From Mucilaginibacter sp. (GTDB lineage: Bacteria > Bacteroidota > Bacteroidia > Sphingobacteriales > Sphingobacteriaceae), in the NCBI RefSeq assembly GCF_028288185.1, contig NZ_JAQBOF010000016.1, forward strand, positions 1-32,622: a stretch of DNA of 32,622 nucleotides, given 5' to 3'. Position numbers and translations under genes: made by a program. The notes beneath the pieces are model-generated. The model was not told where the DNA came from. It saw only the letters and a list, made by a program, of their open reading frames with translations, and ran no database searches. Of the stretch, positions 14,371 through 22,060 are shown piece by piece. Position 1 is the first letter of the stretch, and each line of letters opens with the position of its first letter.

Positions 14371-15159
14371 CTACCAGCTTCCGCCTGATCCGCCGCCGCC
14401 AAAATCGCCGCCGCCAAATCCGCCGAAACCACCACCGCCGCCGCTATCGCCACCACCAGAGAAACCTCCCCAGCCGCCGCCATTGCTGCTGCGCCCGAGT
14501 GCTGACCCGGCTAAAAACCACCAGAACGGACTGGCACTACCACGGCTGCCAATTACCTGGCCGCCACCGCCACCTTTATTTCTGAATACAACTATGAGTA
14601 TAAAAACAACTATAATGATTATAAAACCAACCGGGCTACCACCGTCACTTTTTTGGTGACGTGCCTTTTTTTCGGCTTTATATTCGCCTTTGGTATATTT
14701 TATAATATCATCAATGCCTGCATCTAATCCGCCATAATAATCGCCTGCTTTAAAACGCGGGTTCATATCGTTTACGCGGATCTGCTGGGTAATAATATCC
14801 GGCAAAGCGCCTTCAACACCATAACCGGTTTGGATAGATAGCTTATGGTCATCTAAAGCAACCAATACCATGATACCATTATTCTTTCCTTTTTGCCCTA
14901 CACCCCAGGCACGGCCCAGTTTTTGAGCATAATCATTCACATCATAATCACCTATAGAATGTAGTATTACTACCGCTATTTGGGTTGATGACGAGTCGTT
15001 AAAAGCAACCAGTTTGCTTTCCAGCCGTTGTTTTTCATCGGCCGATAAAGTATTGGTATAATCAGTAACTATGGTGTTTGATTTAGGCGGAAGCTGTTGC
15101 GCGAATATGCTCCAGGTACACAGCAATAAACCAACAAATAATGTAATTTTTTTGAACAT
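14371..15159 (-). CDS. TPM-domain membrane protein with Gly-rich tail (YgcG type)
   Basis: The 262-residue protein has a signal peptide (residues 1-20, cleavage near IFAQ), a TPM domain at about 30-150 (VTDYTNTLSADEKQRLESKL; AVVILHSIGDYDVNDYAQKLGRAWGVGQKGKNNGIMVLVALDDHKL; TGYGVEGALPD), one membrane segment at about 177-192, and a Gly/Ser-rich tail ending GGGGSGGSW. TPM domains are linked to photosystem repair phosphatase in plants and to unknown envelope functions in bacteria. It follows a second TPM protein by 11 bases and lemA lies upstream; this lemA-TPM-TPM cluster is common in Bacteroidota. The tail is presumably cytoplasmic and low complexity. Confidence 0.92.
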   Translation of the reverse strand: MFKKITLFVGLLLCTWSIFAQQLPPKSNTIVTDYTNTLSADEKQRLESKLVAFNDSSSTQIAVVILHSIGDYDVNDYAQKLGRAWGVGQKGKNNGIMVLVALDDHKLSIQTGYGVEGALPDIITQQIRVNDMNPRFKAGDYYGGLDAGIDDIIKYTKGEYKAEKKARHQKSDGGSPVGFIIIIVVFILIVVFRNKGGGGGQVIGSRGSASPFWWFLAGSALGRSSNGGGWGGFSGGGDSGGGGGFGGFGGGDFGGGGSGGSW

Positions 15160-15170
15160 CGTTTTAGGGA

Positions 15171-15608
15171 TTAGTCGCCATCCATAAAGGCAACATCGTT
15201 TGAAAGCTCATCTGTATCACTATCCAGGTCATGCGGAAAGTATTTGCCTAACTGGTCTCCGGCAATTTTTATCCCGGTAACAATGCCTTCAACAATATCG
15301 CCGGTTTTAAAATGGTTAAGCATATCCTCTTTGGTACTGTCCCAAAAATCTTCGGTTACTACCTGGTTTATGCCGGCATCGCCAATAATGGCAAACTTAC
15401 GGTCAACCACGGCAACATATATCAGTACGCCATTACGCAGTTTGGTTTTATGCATATCCAGCTGATAAAAGTACTTGGCGCTGCGGTCAAGCACATCCTC
15501 GCTACAGGTCTTTTCAATACAAACCCGCAACTCGCCCGATGTATGCTTTTCGGCATCGGCTATCGCTTCGCGTATACGTTGTTGCTCCTCGTCGTTAAAT
15601 ACAGCCAT
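15171..15608 (-). CDS. Soluble TPM-domain protein
   Basis: The 145-residue protein is a TPM domain without signal peptide or membrane anchor: FNDEEQQRIREAIADAEKHTSGELRVCIEK, then KTKLRNGVLIYVAVVDRKFAIIGDAGINQVV and FWDSTKEDMLNHFKTGDIVEGIVTGIKIAGDQL. This corresponds to the shorter partner of YgcG-like proteins. Two Cys residues (in VCIEKTCSED) are close together. It ends 11 bases before the membrane TPM gene and starts 125 bases after the lemA stop, with a repeat-built hairpin in between. The biochemical role is not established for this branch. Confidence 0.88.
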   Translation of the reverse strand: MAVFNDEEQQRIREAIADAEKHTSGELRVCIEKTCSEDVLDRSAKYFYQLDMHKTKLRNGVLIYVAVVDRKFAIIGDAGINQVVTEDFWDSTKEDMLNHFKTGDIVEGIVTGIKIAGDQLGKYFPHDLDSDTDELSNDVAFMDGD

Positions 15609-15610
15609 GG

Positions 15611-15733
15611 GTCTTTAATGAGTGAATTATTGAATGAGTGATTGAGTGAATAAATATAATGAGTGAATGAGTGAGTTTTGAATGAGTGAATATTTTAAAC
15701 ATTCACTCATTCGCTCAATTACTCATTCACTAA
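15611..15733. repeat. Octamer-based inverted repeat between lemA and the TPM genes
   Basis: The spacer is made of repeated GAGTGAAT words on the right-hand start and ATTCACTC words on the other side. GAATGAGTGAAT (15680-15691) and ATTCACTCATTC (15701-15712) form a perfect 12-base stem with a nine-base loop, with further imperfect pairing outside. It is organised like the yicC-gmk repeat but uses a different word. Confidence 0.8.
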
Positions 15734-16312
15734 TTAAAACTTTACTTTCGGCGCTTTATCTGCACCGGCTTCAGCCTGGAAATAACCTTTCTCGGTGAAG
15801 CTAAACATCTTTGCAGTTATGTTTGCCGGGAACGAGCGGATCTTGGTATTGAATTGTTGTACCGCATCATTAAAATCGTTACGGGCTACCGAGATGCGAT
15901 TCTCTGTACCTTCAATCTGGGCTTGCAGGCCCAAAAAGTTCTGGTTTGTTTTTAACTCAGGATATTGTTCTGACACCACCATTAATCTACCCAAAGCCGA
16001 ACCTAACTGGCCCTGTGCGGCCTGGAATGCTTTAATAGACTCGGGCGTTAATTTAGATGGATCAACCTGTACAGACGTTGCTTTGGCACGGGCCTCTATA
16101 ACTGCTGTTAAAGTACTTTTCTCAAAATTTGCAGCACCTTTTACAGCTTCAACCAGGTTAGGTATCAAATCAGACCGGCGTTGATACATGGTTTGTACTG
16201 TACCCCATTTCCCTTTTACGTTTTCGTCCATTTGTACCATGCTGTTATAACTGCATGAACTTAATGACATTGCTGCCACTACTACTAATATTGCTGTGAA
16301 TAGCTTTTTCAT
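15734..16312 (-). CDS. lemA: LemA-family lipoprotein
   Basis: The 192-residue protein starts with a lipoprotein signal: MKKLFTAILVVVAAMSLSSC with Cys20 in an LSSC lipobox. The LemA domain follows: YNSMVQMDENVKGKWGTVQTMYQRRSDLIPNLVEAVKG, then a long coiled-coil-like helix region containing GLQAQIEGTENRISVARNDFNDAVQQFN, and ending in FPANITAKMFSFTEKGYFQA. The length is typical (about 185-200). LemA proteins are envelope-anchored helical proteins whose function is not settled. Two TPM-domain genes lie downstream on the same strand, a conserved association. The spacer to the first TPM gene is a hairpin repeat that could set relative expression. Confidence 0.95.
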   Translation of the reverse strand: MKKLFTAILVVVAAMSLSSCSYNSMVQMDENVKGKWGTVQTMYQRRSDLIPNLVEAVKGAANFEKSTLTAVIEARAKATSVQVDPSKLTPESIKAFQAAQGQLGSALGRLMVVSEQYPELKTNQNFLGLQAQIEGTENRISVARNDFNDAVQQFNTKIRSFPANITAKMFSFTEKGYFQAEAGADKAPKVKF

Positions 16313-16480
16313 TTTTTTTAGTTTTATTTATTTTGATAATTAGAGCACAAAACACATACCGTTGTTACAAAGTATATTTAAGTATGCCATTATGCCAGTG
16401 TTTGGTAAATATAAATAAAAGATTGGTATGAAATGAAGTGTTACAGGCATGGCTTAGGAAAATCACTTTTAAAAACAGGA

Positions 16481-16591
16481 GGCTCCGCTGGAGCCGTTAA
16501 AACACCATCTTGTATTCTATAAACAGGTAGTTCCGCTGGAACTATTTATGGCTTTGATCAATGTGACTCCGGAGGAGTCGCCTGTTTATAG
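16481..16591. repeat. Array of three hairpins with compensatory changes
   Basis: The three stems are GGCTCC-GCT-GGAGCC (16481-16495), TAGTTCC-GCT-GGAACTA (16528-16544) and GACTCC-GGA-GGAGTC (16565-16579). Stem bases differ between copies but both sides change together. The second and third are enclosed by CTATAAACAGG (16517-16527) and its exact complement (16581-16591). Confidence 0.85.
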
Positions 16592-16745
16592 TATAAAATA
16601 AATATAAAAAAGGGCCCCGTAGGCGCCTCCTAATGGCTATTGAGTTTTAAAAGCGATTTCCCTGAGGCATTGTGTAATGTGACATCTGTAAATAAAAAAG
16701 CATTATCCTTTAGTATGATATAGCCGGGTCTTATAGATTTTAATT

Positions 16746-16753
16746 TATATTTG
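16746..16753 (+). promoter_or_regulatory. -7 box of the GH92 gene
   Basis: TATATTTG is a perfect TAnnTTTG element 33 bases before the GH92 ATG. No clear -33 TTG is found 19-21 bases upstream, so the call is partial. Confidence 0.35.
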
Positions 16754-16786
16754 GGTCTGTAAAAATTAACTTTTCCCTGTTTCTTC

Positions 16787-19075
16787 ATGAAGAAAATACT
16801 TACTGCCCTGTTTGTTTGCACCGCTTTTATAGCCAACGCACAAAAATCAACCGAAAATTTAGTTCAATATGTTAAGCCGATAGTAGGTACCCAGCGCATG
16901 GGCCATACTTTCCCGGGTGCTACCGTGCCATTTGGTATGGTGCAATTAAGCCCCGAAACTGATACCGCGGGCTATGAATTGAACGGGCATTATAACCCCG
17001 ACGTTTATAAATATTGCGCGGGTTATCAATACGAAGATAAAACCATTGTCGGCTTTAGCCATACGCATTTTAGCGGCACCGGCCACTCGGATCTTGGCGA
17101 TTTTTTAATTATGCCGACAATCGGCCAGTTAAAGCTTAACCCCGGTACGGCTGATAAACCACATAGCGGTTACCGTTCGCCTTTCTCGCATGCTAACGAA
17201 GTGAGCGAAGCCAACTACTATAAAGTAAAGCTGGATGAGCATAATATCCTGGCCGAAATGACTACCACCACGCGTGTTGGTTTTCATCAATATACTTTCC
17301 CTAAATCAGACAACGCGCATATCATACTTGACCTGATGGCGGGTATTTATAATTATCCCGATAAAAACGTGTGGACCTACATGCGTGTGATAGATGATAC
17401 ACACGTAATAGGCTATAGGTTAACTAACGGCTGGGCACGTAGCCGCGCTTTATATTTTGCTATGGAGTTTTCTAAACCGTTTACCGGCCATGGCTATAAA
17501 AATTACTCGAAACGCGAGGTATATGGCGGTTTCTGGGGTAAATTCAATCAGGCTAAAAACTTCCCGGAGATAGCCGGTAAGAATCTTCGTGCTTACTTCG
17601 ATTTTAAAACCGAAGAAGGCGAAAAGATCAAAATAAAATTTGCCATATCGCCGGTTAGCATGGATGGCGCCATGGCCAACATGAAAGCCGAAGCCACCAC
17701 CTGGGATTTTGACAAAGTTAAAAACGATGGCCAGGCACAATGGGAAAAAGAGCTGCATAAAATTACCATCAGCGGAAATAAAGAAATCAAGGAGAATTTT
17801 TATACCTCTATGTACCATACCATGATTAACCCTACGGTTTATATGGATGTGGATGGAAAATACAAGGGCCTTGATCAAAACATACATACGGCCCAGGGCT
17901 TTACCAACTACACTACGTTTAGCTTATGGGATACCCACCGCGCGCTGCATCCGCTGTTTAATATTATTGACCCTGACCGTAATGCTGACATGGTAAAATC
18001 TATGATGGCGCATTTTGACCAAAGCCCGGAACACATGCTGCCGGTATGGAGCAACTCGGGTAACGAGAACTGGTGCATGAGCGGCTACCATAGCGTATCT
18101 GTTATTGCCGATGCGGTTGTAAAAGGCAACGCGCCGTTTGATGCTAATAAAGCATTAGAGGATTGCGTGACCACCGCCCGCCATAAAGATTATTTGGGTA
18201 TTGGCTACTATATGGATATGGGTTATATCCCTGACGAAAAAGATGGCAACTCGGTATCATCAACTTTAGAGTATGCTTATGATGATTGGTGTATTGCACA
18301 AATGGCCAAGAAGCTAGGCAACACCGCTATTTACAATGAATTTATTAAACGGTCTGAAAACTATAAAAATGTGTACGACCCAAAATCCGGCTTTATGCAT
18401 CCGCGTATGACCGATGGTAAGTTCCGCGATAAATTTGATCCGTTTACTACTATCAACCAGGGATTTATTGAAGGTAACGCCTGGAACTATACCCTATATG
18501 TTCCGCACGACCCTGCATCATTAATAAAACTAATGGGTGGCAACAAACGGTTTATAGTTTATATGGACAGCCTGTTTAGCTATAACCTGCCGGATAAATA
18601 TTTTGCCGAAACCGAAGATATTACCAAAGACGGTATCATTGGCAACTATGTGCATGGTAACGAGCCATCGCACCACGTGGCTTATTTGTACGACTGGACC
18701 GACAAACCCTGGAAAACGCAGGAGAAGATCCGGATGATATTACCGCAGATGTATAAACCCACTCCGGATGGTTTGGGCGGCAATGATGATACCGGCCAGA
18801 TGAGCGCCTGGTACATATTCAGCACGTTAGGTTTTTACCCGGTTGCCCCGGCATCTGATCAATATGCCATTGGCAGCCCGGCGGTTGATGGTGCGGTTGT
18901 GCAGGTGGGCGGCGGTAAAACGTTTACCATCCATGTAAATAACCAGGGTGCTAAGAATGTGTATATCCAAAAGATCATATTAAATGGTAAGCCATTAGAT
19001 AAATTGTTTTTAAGCCATGCTGATATTATGAATGGCGGCGAGATCACTTTTTATATGTCGCCGAAGCATAAATAA
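16787..19075 (+). CDS. GH92 alpha-mannosidase, secreted
   Basis: The 762-residue enzyme has a signal peptide (MKKILTALFVCTAFIANAQ) and the GH92 opening VGTQRMGHTFPGATVPFGMVQLSPET. Further family blocks are GFSHTHFSGTGHSDLGDF, FSLWDTHRALHPLFNII, FIEGNAWNYT (Glu562, which by family alignment from memory should be the general acid), GNEPSHHVAYLYDW (Glu626) and GGNDDTGQMSAWYIF (Asp667-Asp668, expected base region). GH92 enzymes are Ca2+-dependent inverting exo-alpha-mannosidases acting on N-glycans or fungal mannan; linkage preference cannot be read. The length is normal. No SusC/SusD pair is adjacent, so it is not in a classical utilisation locus. A secreted nuclease gene follows 97 bases downstream. 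Confidence 0.96.
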   Translation: MKKILTALFVCTAFIANAQKSTENLVQYVKPIVGTQRMGHTFPGATVPFGMVQLSPETDTAGYELNGHYNPDVYKYCAGYQYEDKTIVGFSHTHFSGTGHSDLGDFLIMPTIGQLKLNPGTADKPHSGYRSPFSHANEVSEANYYKVKLDEHNILAEMTTTTRVGFHQYTFPKSDNAHIILDLMAGIYNYPDKNVWTYMRVIDDTHVIGYRLTNGWARSRALYFAMEFSKPFTGHGYKNYSKREVYGGFWGKFNQAKNFPEIAGKNLRAYFDFKTEEGEKIKIKFAISPVSMDGAMANMKAEATTWDFDKVKNDGQAQWEKELHKITISGNKEIKENFYTSMYHTMINPTVYMDVDGKYKGLDQNIHTAQGFTNYTTFSLWDTHRALHPLFNIIDPDRNADMVKSMMAHFDQSPEHMLPVWSNSGNENWCMSGYHSVSVIADAVVKGNAPFDANKALEDCVTTARHKDYLGIGYYMDMGYIPDEKDGNSVSSTLEYAYDDWCIAQMAKKLGNTAIYNEFIKRSENYKNVYDPKSGFMHPRMTDGKFRDKFDPFTTINQGFIEGNAWNYTLYVPHDPASLIKLMGGNKRFIVYMDSLFSYNLPDKYFAETEDITKDGIIGNYVHGNEPSHHVAYLYDWTDKPWKTQEKIRMILPQMYKPTPDGLGGNDDTGQMSAWYIFSTLGFYPVAPASDQYAIGSPAVDGAVVQVGGGKTFTIHVNNQGAKNVYIQKIILNGKPLDKLFLSHADIMNGGEITFYMSPKHK

Positions 19076-19160
19076 AGCAGCATACTAAGTATTACCGTAA
19101 ACAAATTATTTGAAATAAGATCGCTGACATCCCGCTACCGCTATCGCCATAAATTAAACC

Positions 19161-19168
19161 TAAATTTG
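19161..19168 (+). promoter_or_regulatory. -7 box of a probably leaderless nuclease promoter
   Basis: TAAATTTG is a perfect -7 element followed by CCGG and the GTG start at 19173, the same geometry as at miaE. No convincing -33 TTG is visible at the expected distance. Confidence 0.4.
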
Positions 19169-19172
19169 CCGG

Positions 19173-19868
19173 GTGAGATCTGCGATAAAGTTCCTGGTAT
19201 TGTTTGTTGTTATACTTGCGGGCTGCCAGCAACCTGCACCGCCGGTTACCGCGCCGCAATTTGTCGTGCCACCTTTTACTGTGCCGCATTTCACAGAGCA
19301 GGTAGATACAGTGGTTAATATGGGTAATTATACGTCCCATTATTCGTACGCGCTTAAAGAGCCTTTATATGTTAGCTATACCTTAAAGTATGGCGGAGGC
19401 GATTGCAGTCGGGCGCATTACAAATTTAAGGCCGATAGCACGCTTACGGCCACAGCGGCAGATTATTCACATTCGGGCTATGACGAGGGGCACCTGGCCA
19501 ATGCCGAAGACTTTGCCTACGATTGTAAACTCGATAAAAAAACATTTAGCTTTTACAATTGCCTGCCGCAAACACCGCGGCTAAACCGTGGCATCTGGAA
19601 AGTATGGGAAACCCGCATCCGTGCGCTATCGCAAACCAAAACACTGTATATTACTGCCGGGGGTATCTTTACCGCCAAATTGATTAAACCCGGCAGCCAT
19701 GTTGCCGTGCCCGATTATTGCTATAAAGTAGTAATAGATTCGGCCAGCGGCCAAACGGTTTATTGTCTGTTGTTCCCCAACGATAATACCGACCAGGTTT
19801 TACCTGTCAGTTTGAATGTTTTGAAGGGAACGTTGGGGTATGCGTTAACGTTGGTGGGGGTAAAATAA
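19173..19868 (+). CDS. Lipoprotein DNA/RNA non-specific endonuclease
   Basis: The 231-residue protein begins with a lipoprotein signal (ILAGC, Cys18) and a Pro-rich linker, then a beta-beta-alpha-metal nuclease domain. The active-site block reads HSGYDEGHLANAEDF, with His107 as the expected general base, where the family usually has DRGH; Arg is replaced by Glu105. The metal-binding block YNCLPQTPRLNRGIWKVWE supplies Asn129, Asn138 and Glu146. The family digests single- and double-stranded DNA and RNA extracellularly; here it would be envelope-anchored. The GTG start is chosen because it begins the signal peptide and follows a -7 box by four bases. Activity with the DEGH variant is uncertain. 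Confidence 0.85.
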   Translation: MRSAIKFLVLFVVILAGCQQPAPPVTAPQFVVPPFTVPHFTEQVDTVVNMGNYTSHYSYALKEPLYVSYTLKYGGGDCSRAHYKFKADSTLTATAADYSHSGYDEGHLANAEDFAYDCKLDKKTFSFYNCLPQTPRLNRGIWKVWETRIRALSQTKTLYITAGGIFTAKLIKPGSHVAVPDYCYKVVIDSASGQTVYCLLFPNDNTDQVLPVSLNVLKGTLGYALTLVGVK

Positions 19869-19896
19869 TATTTGCCGGAATTGTTGATGACATGAA

Positions 19897-19934
19897 TGTT
19901 AGTAGAGACGCAATGCATTGCGCCTCTACTAACA
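19897..19934. repeat. 38-bp palindrome with CGCAATGCATTGCG core
   Basis: The palindrome is centred on CGCAATGCATTGCG and flanked by TGTTAGTAGAG on the left and its exact complement on the right; only one base pair (A against C) is mismatched. It lies between the nuclease and deacetylase genes. A related hairpin occurs at 29566-29591. Confidence 0.85.
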
Positions 19935-19979
19935 CGTATCATTCAAACAAATACCATGAATCGATGTTAGCAGAGATTA

Positions 19980-20840
19980 GTGAAGAGATCTCTTATTTTT
20001 ATAATTCTACTGGCGTATTTGGGCGCGCAGGCGCAGCATCCGGCCAAATGGCCCGGGCATCATAAAGCAGCTATCGTTTTGACTTATGACGATGCCCTGG
20101 AATCGCAGTTAACGGTGGGCGTCCCCCAACTGCGCAGCCAGCAACTTAAAGCTACTTTTTTCCTGACAGCGGATATAGACACGCTGACCATTCCTAAATG
20201 GAAAAAGCTGAGCTGCGAGGGCTATGAGCTGGGTAACCATACACTCTATCATCCTTGTCTTAGCACTGAAGACAACCCCGTTGCTTCTGAAAACTACACG
20301 ATAGAAAAAATGCTCCGCGAAATAGAAATAATGAACAATTATCTTTATGCGATAGACGGGCATACCAGTCGCACCTTTGCCTATCCCTGTTCTGAAACCA
20401 CTGCCGGGAAGAAAGATTATGTGGATTCGCTGCGCGATTACGGATTAGTAAAATATGCCCGCACCGGTGGTGATACCGATGCGGTAGTTACCGACTTTTC
20501 CCACCTTGACCTATTGCGCGTTCCGTCCTATGGGCTTGAAGGCAACAACACCGCTGCCGAATTAATTGGCTTTGTTAAAAAAGTTCAAAAAGCTGGTGGC
20601 CTGGGCATTTTTATGTTTCACGGCATAGGCGGCGATTATATTTCTGTTTCCGCCAAGATCCACTACCGGTTGCTTCGCTATTTGAGGAAACACCAAAAAA
20701 CGATTTGGGTCACTACCTTTAAACAGGCAATGGACTATGCTACCGCAAACAAGGAAAGTAAGCCCAACCTGGTTAAGCTTGCAACTAGCCATCAGAATGA
20801 TAAACTTTCATCGGTTTCGGGTAAGTTTACCCATAATTAA
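19980..20840 (+). CDS. Secreted polysaccharide deacetylase (NodB/CE4 fold)
   Basis: The 286-residue protein has a signal peptide (cleavage near AQAQ at 16-19) and a NodB homology domain. Motif 1 is TYDDAL with Asp37 and Asp38, motif 2 is NHTLYHP with the metal-binding His87 and His91, motif 3 is RTFAYPCSE, and motif 5 is GIFMFHGIGG near residue 215. These residues bind Zn and catalyse removal of N- or O-acetyl groups from sugars such as chitin oligomers, peptidoglycan or xylan; the substrate is not evident. The start is GTG (KRSLIFIILLAY follows). It is the third exported protein in a row after the GH92 enzyme and the nuclease, but each spacer carries repeat or promoter signals. Confidence 0.92.
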   Translation: MKRSLIFIILLAYLGAQAQHPAKWPGHHKAAIVLTYDDALESQLTVGVPQLRSQQLKATFFLTADIDTLTIPKWKKLSCEGYELGNHTLYHPCLSTEDNPVASENYTIEKMLREIEIMNNYLYAIDGHTSRTFAYPCSETTAGKKDYVDSLRDYGLVKYARTGGDTDAVVTDFSHLDLLRVPSYGLEGNNTAAELIGFVKKVQKAGGLGIFMFHGIGGDYISVSAKIHYRLLRYLRKHQKTIWVTTFKQAMDYATANKESKPNLVKLATSHQNDKLSSVSGKFTHN

Positions 20841-21266
20841 CCGGATGTATTCCGCGCTGTTGGTTTTATCTTTGCCGGACACTTGGTGATGTATTAGAAC
20901 GTGTCGTAGCGCTCATGGCCGTCTGACAGAGGTGACGGTACCACCACTTTTCCCCACCCATCATCGCGAGGAACGAAGCGATCTCTACGTAAGCAAATCA
21001 AATTTGGCTCGTGTCGTACCTGACACTTGGTGACGCTCAATTGCCGCTAAGGCTGTTCCTTTTGTCTTGATACAAAAGGAACCAAAAAATCAAGTCAGCC
21101 CAATCGCTTCCGCCCGCAGGCCATACACCCGGCTCGGTGTGCTGACAGACCTTTACGCTTTGGATGGCGGCACTTTTCTCCACCCGTCATTGCGAGCGAA
21201 GCGTCGCAATCTCTGCATAAGCTAATCAATGTGCAAGATGAGGTCACCTCGTGCCACGCCCAAAAC
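20841..21266. other. Repeat-rich spacer without genes
   Basis: The stretch holds two related blocks: a Cys/Thr-independent non-coding 'CTTTTCCCCACCCATCATCG' type sequence near 20948 and a similar one near 21171, each followed by GCGAxGAACGAAGCGATCTC-like text. GACACTTGGTGA occurs near 20878 and again near 21022. It also holds the hairpin at 21055-21082. Such blocks are typical dispersed intergenic repeats in this lineage; I see no supportable gene. Confidence 0.55.
21055..21082. repeat. Hairpin repeat with CTTGAT loop, copy 1
   Basis: GTTCCTTTTGT (21055-21065) and ACAAAAGGAAC (21072-21082) pair perfectly around CTTGAT. The following text (CCAAAAAATCAAGTC) recurs in reverse orientation around 24890-24910, where a similar stem with the complementary loop is found. 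Confidence 0.75.
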
Positions 21267-21294
21267 AAAAAACCCCGAATCAAATGATCCGGGG
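21267..21294 (-). terminator. Rho-independent terminator of the small secreted protein gene
   Basis: On the minus strand CCCCGGATC pairs with GATTCGGGG (one G-U pair) around ATTT and is followed by six T. It lies 34 bases beyond the stop codon of the 56-residue gene, supporting that the gene is transcribed. Confidence 0.88.
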
Positions 21295-21327
21295 CCTTTG
21301 CTGTAATATCAATTACTAACTCTCAGC

Positions 21328-21498
21328 CTATGGCTTAATGGGTTTAATAGTGTCCTTTTTAGTAGTGTCCTTTTTCGCGCCTTGCTTCCAATGCTTTTTT
21401 TGTTTTTTGGTGGTGTCTTGTTGTTGTTGCATCCCGTAGGCAAATTCCTGTAAACCTACTGCCGATAAGATCATCAGCATAATTAATCGCTTTTTCAT
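21328..21498 (-). CDS. Small secreted Lys/Gln-rich protein (56 residues)
   Basis: This short frame encodes an N-terminal signal-like segment (MKKRLIMLMILSAVGLQEFAYG), then a hydrophilic tail with four consecutive Gln, many Lys and a repeated KKDTT/KKDTI unit. I recognise no family. Support for a real gene comes from the canonical signal peptide, the 'ATGAAAAAG' start typical here, and a strong terminator 34 bases beyond the stop. The tail resembles small Lys-rich periplasmic peptides but no function can be given. It lies alone in a repeat-rich region between the deacetylase and rhamnosidase genes. Confidence 0.65.
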   Translation of the reverse strand: MKKRLIMLMILSAVGLQEFAYGMQQQQDTTKKQKKHWKQGAKKDTTKKDTIKPIKP

Positions 21499-22060
21499 AG
21501 TTTTTAATTTTGATGTTTAAATAAATATTTGTCCGGATGCCAAGCCTTTTTATCATTGTGACCCGGCGGTTATCCGCATATATAACGGCACTATTTGCGG
21601 GTTTGTTTTCTTTAAACGATAGGTAAAGTGGCTGATTTATACTTGTATAGACAAAAACTTGACTTTACAAGTTGCTGAATTTAACCATTAGTTAATTGTG
21701 AAATAGTTGGTTAGGGAAATGGTTGGTGCGCTGTTGCGGCGTGAAAAAAAAATGAAAAAGTTAAAGATTGGTGATTAAAGATTGAAGATTAGGGCCGTCT
21801 ATTTGATAGGATTGAATATAAATTTACCAGCAAGCAGATGATAAAGCCAGGCCCGTGCGATTCCCTCCAAACGGGAGGGTGTAGGGAGGGGTCTAGCCAG
21901 CGTGCCTGTTGGGCGTAGAAACCCTCCCTGCCACTTCACTGTCGGCGCGCCCTCCGTGGGAGGGAGTTAAACGTGCAAACAGTATAAATCATCCAATCGC
22001 AAGGAGAAAAGCGGCGAACATTGCCGCGCTTGTTCCTCGCTCGCAATGACAAATTTGCTG
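21499..22060. other. Spacer with dispersed repeats, no gene
   Basis: The left part is A/T-rich and includes a weak AACTTG-ACTTTA-CAAGTT hairpin (21656-21673). The right part is the GGGAGGG/CCCTCCC element at 21855-21968, followed by a 'CCTCGCTCGCAATGACAAA' type dispersed repeat near 22033-22055. No open frame here has convincing features. Confidence 0.5.
21855..21968. repeat. GTGCGATTCC...GGGAGGG dispersed element, copy A
   Basis: It opens with GTGCGATTCC, has CTCCAAACGGGAG and CCCTCCGTGGGAGGG hairpin-like ends and an internal CCCTCCCTGCCACT. The same order of blocks occurs at 27593-27700. Confidence 0.65.

Larger units (their letters stand above)
16313..16786. other. 474-bp spacer with a hairpin array
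   Basis: This is the divergent region between lemA and the GH92 gene. It contains the three-hairpin element at 16481-16591, a candidate -7 box for the GH92 gene and otherwise A/T-rich sequence. I find no convincing gene here; an antisense open frame overlapping the GH92 start looks like chance. Confidence 0.6.

Noticed and set aside
16630..16836. 68-codon open frame antisense to the GH92 start and its upstream region
   Set aside because: It overlaps the GH92 signal peptide codons, has no signal, motif or promoter, and its composition looks like chance.
16787..20840. Polysaccharide-utilisation locus around the GH92 gene
   Set aside because: No SusC/SusD pair, hybrid two-component system or sugar transporter is present in the window; the exported enzymes have separate promoters or repeats between them.
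21095..21283. 62-codon open frame on the minus strand in the repeat-rich spacer
   Set aside because: It runs through a dispersed repeat and through the terminator of the small secreted-protein gene, and its translation is low-complexity (Cys/Arg-rich).
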